Source of the DNA: Pleurotus djamor | Taxonomy: Eukaryota > Basidiomycota > Agaricomycetes > Agaricales > Pleurotaceae | Assembly (NCBI GenBank): GCA_029747585.1 | Contig: JAPEVF010001145.1 | Coordinates: 1-13,331, forward strand | Direction of reading: 5' to 3' | DNA: 13,331 nucleotides | Part shown: positions 1-8,491 of the stretch, one piece after another | How the letters are laid out: each line of letters starts with the position of its first letter | Numbering within the stretch: position 1 is the first letter of the stretch | Notes under the pieces: generated by a model | Told to the model about the DNA's origin: nothing | Seen by the model: the letters and a program-made list of their open reading frames with translations, nothing else | Databases searched by the model: none | Position numbers and translations under genes: made by a program

Positions 1-1113
1 CTAGTCTCTCGCGTCGATCCATCGCACAGTGCGGATGCCTTCAGCACGAGCTTTAATCATTATCTCCATGATGCCCTCGAATCCATTCAAGCACATCCAG
101 CGTTTGTATGGGATGTTAGCGATGATGTTCGGAAGCAACTGAAACATCGCATGAATAGCAACGATCCTGTCATATCTCTCGTCCTTGGAACATTGCGCAA
201 ATTCTTTTCCAATACACCTGAGTTGAACATGACGTTGTCTGGTGTATTGGTCTCCCTTGCGATCCATCCAGATTGCTCGCTTGCTGGTTGGCTGACGTTC
301 GCCACCCCGGAAAATACCTCTGGCCCTCCTGTTGAATCCAGTCGCGAAGTGGAGGATGTTGGATCAGATGAAGACGATAGATCTATCGACTATCGAATAC
401 AAGAAGATTTGGCTGCTGAGTCGAATATCCTCCCTGCTTCGCGTATGGACGATAAATCCCGGCCAATAGTCCATGCCATCTTCCAGTCTCTGGTCTCTCA
501 GCTCGATCGATATCGCCAAATTGTCAATAACTTCGATCAACTACTTCAGCAACGTCGACAGGGGCTTCTTTTCTCTGAAAATCTCAACGACGCACTGAGC
601 CTTGGCCTCAATGTAGACGAAGCTATCTCGCCTTCTTCACTGCTTCCTACTACCCCTGAAAAGCCCAAGGCCAAGTCTAAATCTGCCGCGTCCTCGTTCG
701 TCTCATTCCTCACCCCTAGGAAGAAATCCAAGCCTACACCACCCGTTGAATCAAGTGAGCAAGCTGGGTTGAATAAAACGCTTGCCGCAAGCCCCTTTGG
801 CTCTCATTACCTAGAAACTATCTCCGTAACGGTCGAGCCGTTCATTGCACCATCACCTACGGTGGCATGGCCGACTTCTTCCTCTACCAAGTGGAATGCA
901 GACGAAGAGGATGTTTTCTCGTCTGGGTGGTCAGCTTCTCAACACCCTTCTGGAGTCGGTGATTCGGAGGTTGAGGAAGATACCAAGAAAGAGATGATTA
1001 CACTCTCACAGCTACTGGACAACGTTGTCATTCTTGAAGAGAGCATCAAGGAGCTAGCGGCTGTTATCCATGCTCGTAGGAGTCTCGGTATTGATGCTGT
1101 TCGATACATCTAG
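1..1113 (+). CDS. FHIP/RAI16-like protein (FTS-Hook-FHIP complex subunit), C-terminal part
   Basis: The frame is open from base 1 to the stop at 1111-1113, giving about 370 residues with no internal ATG that must be the start, so the 5' end lies outside the window. Bases 1-4 (ctag) could also be the end of an intron. The opening RVDPSHSADAFSTSFNHYL and the helical tail (LLDNVVILEESIKEL, then HARRSLGIDAVRYI) fit the C-terminus of fungal retinoic-acid-induced-16/FHIP proteins as I know them. Between them is a low-complexity, S/P/K-rich linker (about residues 215-250, with TPRKKSKPTPP) and an acidic stretch, probably disordered. In filamentous fungi FHIP works with Hook and FTS to attach early endosomes to dynein, and that role is inferred here from the family. 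The gene is convergent with the J-domain gene, with 106 bp between stop codons. The family call rests on recognition of the tail, not on an alignment. Confidence 0.75.
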   Translation, partial: LVSRVDPSHSADAFSTSFNHYLHDALESIQAHPAFVWDVSDDVRKQLKHRMNSNDPVISLVLGTLRKFFSNTPELNMTLSGVLVSLAIHPDCSLAGWLTFATPENTSGPPVESSREVEDVGSDEDDRSIDYRIQEDLAAESNILPASRMDDKSRPIVHAIFQSLVSQLDRYRQIVNNFDQLLQQRRQGLLFSENLNDALSLGLNVDEAISPSSLLPTTPEKPKAKSKSAASSFVSFLTPRKKSKPTPPVESSEQAGLNKTLAASPFGSHYLETISVTVEPFIAPSPTVAWPTSSSTKWNADEEDVFSSGWSASQHPSGVGDSEVEEDTKKEMITLSQLLDNVVILEESIKELAAVIHARRSLGIDAVRYI

Positions 1114-1219
1114 AGTACATTCATTAGTCCACCTATTATCGTTCTTACACTAGTTATCTACAGCTGCGAGGAAATGGAAGATAGAGTACAAGGAAGAAAC
1201 AAGCCAAATAGAAGCGAGA

Positions 1220-2301
1220 CTAGGACTTGGCTTTGCGTTTCCCCTTTTTCTTTCCCTCTCTCTTCTTCGAGTCCGAACTGTCTCCGAAGAGTCTCTGTTG
1301 AATCTTGGAGAACTCCTCCTCGCTGGGAGGAGCGAGTTTTCCTTTCTTCTTCGGCGACTCTTCTTCACTGTCTTCGTGAGACCGTTTTCCTTTGCCCTTC
1401 TTCTTGGTGGGAGCATACTTATTGGCAAGATTGTCGAAGAAAGAGTCCATGTTCTTCTCTTTCTTCTTCAAGATCAATGCTTGCAGTGCGGAAACGTCTT
1501 CTTCATCATCTTGTCCACTCTCTGCACCCTTCGCTGAGGCCTTGCCCTTGCCTTGCCTCTTGCCAACTTTGCCACTCCCATAGAACTCATCCCAAACCCC
1601 GAGATCTTTCGCTAACTTCTCCGCCTCTTTAGCTTCTTTCTCGCTCTGCTTCTTGCGGACTAGGCGAGCCTTCTCGTCTTTCGTGCTCTTTTCCCATTGG
1701 GGTAGAGAGGGGAGGGCGCCAGCCTTGATAAGGTCTGAGACAAGTACGACGAAGCGAGCCTCGTCGTCATGAGTGGAGTGGGGGATATGGGTCATAATCT
1801 CGCCAATGTTCCCGTCGGTAGTGAGATAGGCTTGTTTGAGGTCCTTAATTTCCTCAGAAGAGCCTACGATGAGAGCGAAGGAATGAGGGAATGAAGCGGA
1901 CAGAGAGGCAGGCATTTACCATGGTACTCTTTCTTCATTTCGTCGAGCTTTCCGCGTGTCACTTGGTCGAAGAGGTCTTCAAAGTACGCCTCCCAACCCG
2001 CCTCATCGCCATTGAGGTCAAACCCTTCATCCGTCTTTCCCGTCTTGTCGTATCTAGTTCTTCGTTTATCATCACTGAGCACCGCGTAAGAGAAACCTAT
2101 TTGCTGAAACTTCAGAGACGCGTCGGCCTTCGCATGCTCGTCAGCTGCAGCGTGCTTGTCCGGATGGAATTGCAGGGCTAGTCGTCGGTAGGACTTCTTG
2201 ATAGCATCAAGTTTCGAGTCCGGTGGGACGTTCAAGACCGCGTATAGGTCGACTTCCTCCTGACCTGGGAAGAACTGGTGGATTGGGTCGTTGTCGTCCA
2301 T
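1220..2301 (-). CDS. DNAJC9-like J-domain co-chaperone
   Basis: Two exons, 2301-1920 and 1863-1220, joined over a 56-nt GT..AG intron (1864-1919), give 341 residues. The N-terminus reads MDDNDPIHQFFPG, followed by a J domain (about residues 18-85) with the catalytic HPD tripeptide at 46-48 (LALQFHPDKH). After it come a segment with WEAYFEDLFDQVT, a helical middle region (SSEEIKDLKQAYL) and a strongly basic, K-rich C-terminus suited to nuclear localisation. This order matches DNAJC9, a nuclear HSP70 co-chaperone linked to histone handling in animals; that role is family knowledge and not shown here. HPD implies stimulation of an HSP70 ATPase. The ATG at 2301 was chosen because the frame extends upstream without another ATG, and homologues start just before the DPxxxFFP motif. 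The next gene on the same strand ends only 101 bp upstream. Confidence 0.88.
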
Positions 2302-2402
2302 CGAGAAGGGATGCTCGATCACGTGTGAGCGCGTTTGCTTCAACTTTGAACTAACGACTCAGGGGAAAGAAACAGGAGCTCGCTTGCTCATCGGGGGCAA
2401 CG

Positions 2403-3266
2403 TCATTCCCGGGCCACACCCGCGGCGTAATTGAGCACAAGCGTATTGACTACACTCTCTAACGTCCGACCATGGTCATTTATACCCTCTTCCCATAGTT
2501 TAAACCAAATTGCAGCGAATGCAATACCGTAGGCACCGCCAGCTATGACTTGTTTCCACGTATGGTGACCCAACCACACACGCGAGGCCGCAACGGTGTA
2601 GGCATACAACACGACAATCAACGAAGGAGCGAAGCGAGTGACAAAGGGGTCAGTCGGAAGAGTGGGATGGATGGGTAGCCTAGTGCAGGCAATTGGGACA
2701 AACGTTCCATAGTACAAGATGGTAGCAGAATGGGTACTAGGCATCCTGTNAAAAACGTCAGTGTCGATTATGGCAGTAGCTTTGACCAATGCAGACGCAC
2801 CCATAGCTCATCTTCTGTTTCCCCAGTTTATTTTCCACAACAGGCCTAGGCTGTTTGATAGCTCTCTTGATGAGCTTGACGGTGAGGGAGCATAGAACGG
2901 CCCCAGTGGCAAAGTATAACGCCGCAGCTGAGCGAGTATACAGAATGAAGGCCGCCGTGAGTCCCGTAACGATGATATTGGTCTGTCTGCCATGTCAATT
3001 GGTCTTCATGAAATGAATCGAGGCCACGGCTTGCCTTGTCAAGGAAAATAACCCGCCATGACCGCGTTGAAAGCATTTCTCAACGAGGCCGATGGCGAAC
3101 TGTGGCGTTGGATCACAACTGCGGAGCCTGCAGCTGGCGTATGCCGGCGCCAAGTTGTAGTCGTAAAACACGATTAAAACACTAGATTACTGACTTGAGC
3201 ACATCTACGAAAGGTACTAATAACGAGTTTAAGATTGACGGGTACATCCTTCATGATCAGTGACAT
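2403..3266 (-). CDS. PAP2-superfamily lipid phosphatase (dolichyl-diphosphatase-like)
   Basis: The firm part is two exons, 2986-2801 and 2745-2403, joined over a 55-nt intron (2746-2800) that contains an N at 2750. The protein has hydrophobic helices (NIIVTGLTAAFILY; LYFATGAVLCSLTVKLIK), then KRAIKQPRP, YGMPSTHSATILYYG and SRVWLGHHTWKQVIAGG. These match the three phosphatase motifs KX6RP, PSxxH and SRxxxxxH of PAP2 enzymes, including the two active-site histidines. Such enzymes dephosphorylate lipid (pyro)phosphates at membranes; dolichyl-diphosphatase is one relative, but the substrate is not decided by sequence. The 5' end is uncertain. A model that keeps frame uses exons 3266-3195 and 3099-3035, a 95-nt intron, and a GC-AG intron at 2987-3034, for 221 residues. 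No in-frame ATG lies directly upstream of the firm exon, so at least one more exon is needed. Confidence 0.72.
2750..2750. other. Isolated N inside a PAP2 intron
   Basis: On the minus strand it falls in GTTTTTNACAG, in the pyrimidine tract just before the 3' splice site. It does not affect the protein. Like the other two N bases it adjoins a homopolymer (A5 on the plus strand). Confidence 0.8.
2987..3034 (-). other. Probable GC-AG intron in the PAP2 gene
   Basis: On the minus strand the upstream segment ends AAG followed by GCAAGC, close to the known GC-donor consensus AG|GCAAGT. 48 nt later comes an acceptor ATGGCAG, preceded by TTGAC, a fair branch site. Joining here connects the frame GGLFSLTR to QTNIIVTG. 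The alternatives are poor: a GT donor at GCG|GTCATG is weak, and direct read-through hits a stop (TGA) just before the acceptor. Inference from sequence only. Confidence 0.45.
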
Positions 3267-3478
3267 AGTCCGATGAACAGCAAACCCATCAGGGCCTCCG
3301 GTTAAATAAGCAAGAAAAAGTTAGGTATGAGTAGATACAAGTGAAGGTAAAGCACGTCGTCAGAAAGAGGGGATGCTACATGTCGTAGTTGAAAATAGTG
3401 TACTTGGTATTGGTCGAAATGGGGTAGTCATGCTTCGGGAAGAGCAAGGGCGAAAGGACACGGACGCAAGGTATGAGA

Positions 3479-5364
3479 TTACTCGATGGATATCCTTGGC
3501 TGGAGCGGTTGTCCTGCCATGTAGGACGAATTGCGGCCAATTTGAGACATACTCGCCGCCGAGTCGCCATTGGAGAGCTTCGGTCGTGATTGGAGAGCTT
3601 TTGACAAAAGGGTAAGCTGGATACTCATATGGACATGATTCCAAGTCCTACCATGTGTTTTGGAGGATTCAAGTCCTTGGTCGAAGTCAGAGAAGCATCG
3701 TAATCCAACAACAAAGGTTGCAAAGAGGATGAGGAAAGCAACAATCGCTGTGGGTGCGTCAGACACAGACTATGCATGCGGCAAATGGACGAACTGAAGA
3801 TGGTTAGAGACACTCGTGTGGAGACGTATTGATCACGGGAAGCAGGTTGGTAAAAGCGGACAAGCTTGTAGACTGGGATGGAAGAAGACAGGTGAGCTTA
3901 TGGCCGAAAGTTCCGGGGAGCGGTAGGACACTTACTGACTAAAGACCACGGCCAACAGCGGAGATTAGTATCGATGTGGTATTAGCAAGAGGAATAGCAC
4001 ACACAGTAACTCATGGCAGCCAGCATGATTACAAGGGATATAGACATTAGCCTGGACGGGAGGTCATAAGACTATCATATGGGTGGAGTCCGCCACGTAC
4101 CACTTGATCTCTCGTTGCACTGAATAGCCGCATGCTGCAAGTAAGAATAGAACAATGGGTATGGCTGCGATAGTGATGCCAAACTCTGCAGAGTCCCTAT
4201 TAAGGACAATGATAAGGAGCTATATAGATCTACTGCGTCAGATAAAGTCAAGACACGCATAATCAATTGCTGACCTGCATTGTGACGCCCGTGAAGCAGA
4301 AAAAGTCGAATTTGAGGAGACAAATCATGATTTGATACCACTGGTACATCGCTATACCCTGTCTCAGCAAATGGTGTATCGGGTTAGAACGACAAAACGC
4401 ACTCTTCATCTTGGGGTTCGCTCCCACGACATGGAAAATGGCCCAACTACAATGCGTAAGGGGCGTGATGTAAAACCGGAATGTGCGGGCTCACCCAAAC
4501 TCTGCATAGAGCTGCTTGACGAAGAACAACATGACTATCCAGGACGCTGCGATGACACAGGGAGCTACAATGAGGAAGGGCTCGACGCGATTCCACAAGC
4601 TACCGGGACCATCACATAGCTGAAGGCGAGCTGAGCAGCTGGGAAAAGATGTGAAACTGGGACGGGCATACCGTTGATGTCCAATCAGTGTCGCAGTTCT
4701 CCCCAATCACCAAGGCTATCCTTGTTTGTTCAACCTGGACAGCGGCGAAGACCATCATACCCAGATGAAAAACTAAGGAGCCGAATTGGATGAATATTAT
4801 TCGCCCTTGGGGGATGAACCTGAGACACTCACTGAGGATACCGAAAAGTTGGATAACATTGCGCAAGCGTAGTGCATCGAAAGCCATCAGGAGTTGAAAT
4901 ATTCTGAGGACGCATTGGCAAGCTGGCTACAGGAGGAGTAGGTACGAGACTTACTCGGCCAGTGCGAAGAGGGCAAGAAAACAGGGAAGAGTCTAGCAGA
5001 GGAAGTGAGGTCATACACCAAGAACGATTGACCACATGACGGACCTTGTATCCAGAATTACTGTCGAAAGAATCAATCGCATCCGACACCTACAATACGA
5101 TAGACTAAGACACGAAGTTNCCCCCCAGGAAAACCACGCGAGCGTACGAGAGAAAATGTTATTGCGACCATGACGAGAACGATAATGGCCTCTGCGACGT
5201 CGATTCCTGGTGAAACTCGTGCGAGGAAACGAAGGACTGGGACATACGGATCGTGACTGACGCGAAATGTGAGTACGGCTGCCATGAAAGCGACAAAAGA
5301 GGGACTAACTTGTCAGAATGAAAGCCTTTTGGGCTCTGGTAGCCAGGAGGCGTTCGACCGCCAT
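3479..5364 (-). CDS. UPF0658 Golgi apparatus membrane protein
   Basis: About 15 short exons encode roughly 375 residues. The start at 5364 gives MAVERLLATRAQKAF, and the stop is at 3481-3479 after RISIE. Reliable introns on the minus strand are 4993-5044, 4904-4954, 4773-4832, 4620-4671, 4447-4494, 4352-4402, 4220-4274, 4052-4100, 3939-4004, 3873-3935, 3748-3794 and 3598-3651. From 5089 to the stop the exons sum to 963 nt, a multiple of three. Eight membrane helices are visible, among them IIVLVMVAITFSLV, PCFLALFALAEIFQLLM, VEPFLIVAPCVIAASW, TIAAIPIVLFLLAACGY and IVAFLILFATFVVGL. Conserved-looking loops include FDALRLRNVIQL, EFGWAIFHVVGANPKMKTMY, LKFDFFCFTGV and QREIKWLM. I recognise the family as fungal UPF0658, annotated in fission yeast as Golgi membrane proteins of unknown function. 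Two places are unsure: the first intron (acceptor at 5237 or 5192) and the second, whose donor falls at the N at 5120. Confidence 0.85.
3569..3600. repeat. 12-bp direct repeat (attggagagctt, copies 20 bp apart)
   Basis: The copies are at 3569-3580 and 3589-3600 and lie at the start of the last UPF0658 exon. On the minus strand each copy starts with AAG|CTCTCC, so the repeat duplicates the 3' splice acceptor (AG ending at 3598 and again at 3578). The upstream one keeps the frame to RISIE. The second is shifted by 20 nt and would change the C-terminus. Confidence 0.9.
3936..3938 (-). other. Predicted 3-nt microexon (TCA) of the UPF0658 gene
   Basis: On the minus strand TCA sits between CTTTAG and GTAAGT. 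The flanking introns are 66 nt (3939-4004, with the branch-like ATACTAATC) and 63 nt (3873-3935, ending CATCCCAG), both of normal size for this gene. With TCA the junction reads SYFIYKLVRFY; without it a single 132-nt intron would give SYFYKLVRFY, one residue shorter in a membrane helix. Both are in frame, so the sequence alone does not prove the microexon. Confidence 0.6.
5120..5120. other. Isolated N next to a C6 run, at a probable splice donor
   Basis: On the minus strand the text is CCT GGGGGG N AACTTC. A GT donor is expected here because the following bases run to an acceptor ATTGTAG ending at 5090. Exonic length up to the last G (55 + 116 nt) is a multiple of three, and the downstream exon also starts in phase 0. 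The frame therefore fits if the N hides two bases (GT) and not one. Confidence 0.6.
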
Positions 5365-5478
5365 GGGTGCTAGGTAGAGATACGGAGCTGACTTGAAGGA
5401 AAGAAAGTTGCAGTTGCTAACGCAGTTAGCCTTCAGTTCAGAGTTTATGTAAGCGGCACTCGCGTGCGGTCAGGAGTC

Positions 5479-7105
5479 TCAATATTCACAGCCTGTTTGT
5501 AGGCTCTTGCGAACTGCCTTGGCTACAGTTCCGCGCTCTATCCATAGCTGCTCTACATTCCCAACCATAAAAACCTCCCATGCACTCAAATTCGCGTCGT
5601 CAAGCGATCTCGACATGGCCTTGGTTTTTTCAAGCCCCTCTGCCGCCTCCTGCTCTATATCGACGCAGAGATGCTCAAGTATCCCTCTCCACGCCGTCTC
5701 GTTACTTTGAGAGATGAATTCAAGGACGCCCAGATGAACCTCCCTCCACGACTGAACCAGCCTTTCTAGCGACTCGTCTTGATCATCAAAGCCATCGCTT
5801 CTGACCAGGCTATGCAACCTCAATGCTGTGATCAGGCGGAAAGAGGGATGGGCAGGAGCAGGCGCCGAGTGCAATGTCCAATCTCTATCATAAGGCAGTG
5901 TTGGAAACATATCGATCACTCGTGAGCAGCCCACAAAGACGCACCCCCAATAACCTTCCCTTTCCAGGACCTCCCTCAGCCAGGCACCCCTTTTCGATCC
6001 CCCTGAGTTGAACAGAGTTTGCATTGCCTCGCCAACGTCCACTTCGCCAGCGAACGAACCCTCCAAGATCGCTTTATGAGTGAATGGATTGATGAAACCA
6101 TATTCGAGAAAGAGCGTCGTGTTCGAGTGGGCTCCGTATGTCAGGTAAAGCTCGTCTCCCGAGCCCGTCGCCGACTTGCCCGAAGTTCTCAGAGTAAAGT
6201 CCTTGCACGTAGCCGACGGCGCGTTCCATATATCCCCAGAAAGGTGTAAAGGTGTCATACCAGCAGATGTATCTGGGTTATGATTCGCGAAATCCAGGAT
6301 AGGACATAACGTAAAGTTGTCGGGGTCAGAGCTGGCCGTCTTGATGCGGTAGGAGATACATCGAGTATTGACTGCAAATGAAGATCTCGACATCAATGAG
6401 AATGCTTAAAATGAGCTTTTTCAAGCTCCCCACCATTCAGCCAGGCCCATGTAAAGTCCAGCAAGATGTCTGCATTGTCTTCGTTGAACTGCTCGAACGC
6501 GAGAGTACGCGTTGCTGACTTGGAAAGCAAGTCTTTGTGGGTCCTCTACCGGTTTGGAGTTATGCAATGTTCGAATCACAGGAGGGAAGGTAACACAACG
6601 AAGCCCTCACCACGTAATTGCATGATAGCCTCCAATCCTTTATCAATCGCATCCAGAGTTCATTCAACCCAGATTTTTCCGAACCTGGCAAACTCTCTAA
6701 TAACTTGCCCTCTACGACAGTATCTGAAGACAGTTCGCGGCGCACTCTCCAGGTCAATGGATGGCTCTCAAAGTCTCTCGGTAGGACAGAGATGTATGGG
6801 CCAAAAAGTGGATCAGCCGAGTTATCCTCGCCAATGGGCCGATGCAGGAGGAGGTGAAGCGAGATTAGACACGTCGCACTGAGTTTACTGGAGGACGGGT
6901 AATGAGGCGACAAGGTCTTCGAATTGAGCAGGGCATTGGCAGGGATGGTGAACAAGTCAGTTGAAGGTGGACACGATCGACACGCGAAAAGCCCAAATCC
7001 AGCGTCAGGTCGTTCCTTCCGTTCCACAAGTAAGCCTTCGTCGCCAATCTTCATGCCATGGTCGCGTAGCCAATCCAGAAGAGCATCCCACCGAGCATCC
7101 ATCAT
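5479..7105 (-). CDS. SET-domain protein lysine methyltransferase (SETD3/SETD6/RKM type)
   Basis: Three exons, 7105-6611, 6545-6434 and 6371-5479, joined over introns of 65 and 62 nt, sum to 1500 nt and give 499 residues. The N-terminus has the split-SET opening GLLVERKERPDAGFGLFA (compare GxG near the SAM site). The insert region follows, then WAWLNVNTRCISYRI, then FANHN with the hallmark NH pair at about 232-233. Next is LTYGAHSNTTLFLEYGFI at about 280-296, with the catalytic-type tyrosine in EYGF. The remaining 200 or so residues are helical, as in the Rubisco-LSMT substrate-binding domain. This architecture is known for SAM-dependent methyltransferases acting on non-histone lysines (ribosomal proteins for the RKM enzymes) or, in SETD3, actin histidine; the substrate here is not predictable. 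Two ATGs are adjacent (7105 and 7102), and the first was taken. It is divergent from the dehydrogenase gene. Confidence 0.87.
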
Positions 7106-7262
7106 GGGAAATTTCAAATTCTATCTTCCAACCCACTGTGTCAGCTATCTCAGGCCACAGTTGCGCGAACATTGCACCATGCTGATCAGATAAGGATATA
7201 CTCTATCTCTTGGACCTTCAAACCCTTCTATCACCCTTTCCTGCTTGCGTTCCGATTATTTA
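7106..7262. promoter_or_regulatory. Divergent promoter with five GATA-factor consensus motifs
   Basis: This 157-bp spacer separates the start codons of the SET gene (-) and the dehydrogenase gene (+). HGATAR hexamers occur at 7121-7126 (-), 7145-7150 (-), 7188-7193 (+, AGATAA), 7203-7208 (-) and 7228-7233 (-, TGATAG). About 0.45 would be expected by chance at equal base frequencies over both strands. Fungal GATA factors (AreA/Nit2 type, or iron and light regulators) bind this motif. Occupancy is an inference. A short upstream ORF (ATG at 7179, four codons) lies in the + direction, but the transcription start is unknown. Confidence 0.4.
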
Positions 7263-8396
7263 ATGTCGATATTCAACGCTTCCCGTCTCCTTGGAAAGAC
7301 AGTCCTCATCACTGGAGCGAGCTCCGGAATAGGAGCCGTAAGCGAACTTCCGTTACTCACGAGGCCCACTGCTAATATTCTATTCAGGCGACTGCCATCC
7401 TTTTCGCGAGGGTGAGTGAATCACTTTGCATGGAAGCTCCTGTCGTGCTAAGACTTACGCTTAGGCTGGCTCTAATGTCATACTTGTCGCTCGTCGCGCA
7501 GATGCTTTGCAGACCGTGGCCAGTGAATGTACTTCGGCCCACAAAGCATCTGGTGCTACCCAGGGCGGCAAGTTTGCCACCATTCAAGCAGACTTAGCAG
7601 ACAAGGAACAGGTCACCTCCATCTTGGACAAGATACCCGAAGACCTCAAGAAAGTTGACATACTGGGTGAGATGATTGCGTCGTCCTTGGGTTTCTTTGC
7701 CGTACTTACCTCTTCCATAGTGAACAATGCCGGGTTGAGTTTCCGTTTCCTAGACAGCAAGGTCCTCCTACTGACTATCCTACCCTTCTAGGTTTGTCAA
7801 GGGCCTTGAGCACATTGGTGACATAGCCGATGCCGATGTCGAATCTATGTTTTCGACAAACGTCCTTGGTTTGATCAAAATAACGCAGCTTTTTGTGAAA
7901 CGTCGGTCTCTTCAACGCGCTTTATCCGCGTAGTTTACTGACGTATATCTGCAGAGTTCAAAGCTTCGAACTCAGGTCACATTATCAACATCGGTTCCAT
8001 AGCTGGTCGCGAAGCCTATGCCGGTGGAGGTATCTACTGTGCCACCAAGTTCGCCGTCAACGCTTTCAACGGTTCCTTGCGCCGAGAATTGGTCAACACG
8101 CCCATCCGAGTCACGGAGATCCAGCCTGGCATGGTGGAGACGGAGTTCTCCATCGTCAGATTCCGTGGGGATGTTAGCAAGGCTAAGAAGGTGTACGAAG
8201 GCATTCAACCCCGTAAGATCTCGTGGTATATTGAACTTGAAGCATGATTTGACACAAATAACTAGTTGTTGCTGGAGACATTGCCGAGGAGATAGTCTGG
8301 GCTGCATCACGTCCTCCTCATGTGAACATCGCGGAAGTGCTTGTGTTCCCAGTCAACCAAGCATCTGCTGGCGTCGCATACCGTGCGACCATGTAG
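7263..8396 (+). CDS. NADP-dependent serine/3-hydroxy acid dehydrogenase (SDR, YMR226C-like)
   Basis: Seven exons (7263-7337, 7388-7411, 7465-7666, 7721-7733, 7792-7901, 7955-8212, 8266-8396), with introns of 50-58 nt, sum to 813 nt and give 270 residues. Visible motifs are the Rossmann glycine motif TGASSGIG (17-24), ARR after the second strand (typical of NADP preference), NNAG (102-105), the catalytic Asn in STNVLG (128), and Ser156, Tyr169 and Lys173 in GSIAG and YCATK. Length, motif spacing and the phrase [10 protein letters not shown] match the yeast YMR226C / bacterial YdfG branch of classical SDRs. That branch oxidises L-serine, L-allo-threonine and other 3-hydroxy acids with NADP+; this is family knowledge. 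No signal peptide or membrane segment is seen, so it is probably cytosolic. Exon 2 (24 nt) and exon 4 (13 nt) are unusually short. It is convergent with the orphan gene, with 95 bp between stops. Confidence 0.92.
7721..7733 (+). other. 13-nt microexon encoding the NNAG motif of the SDR gene
   Basis: Bases tgaacaatgccgg lie between an acceptor CCATAG and a donor GTTGAG, flanked by introns of 54 and 58 nt. Phase is exact on both sides: G + TG gives Val, then Asn-Asn-Ala, and GG + G gives Gly. Skipping it would remove the NNAG motif and shift the frame (13 is not a multiple of three), so it must be included for an active enzyme. Confidence 0.88.
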
Positions 8397-8491
8397 CCCA
8401 TTGTAAATGTAGTCAGAGTATACGCGTAGATTCGATACAATTGCCAGAATACGCAACACGGTAAATCACCGTGACCAAGATCGAGTCAATG

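Noticed and set aside
2302..2343. In-frame 14-residue N-terminal extension of the J-domain protein
   Set aside because: It would need a TTG start. The ATG at 2301 sits just before the family's conserved DPxxxFFP segment.
3360..3644. Alternative minus-strand frame at the end of the UPF0658 gene
   Set aside because: It is reached only through the second, downstream acceptor and gives an unfamiliar tail. The first acceptor gives the family-like ending RISIE. Noted as a possible minor isoform only.
7106..7117. Upstream in-frame extension of the SET protein (KFP before the two Met)
   Set aside because: It begins with TTG; two ATGs follow directly and fit the family's N-terminus.
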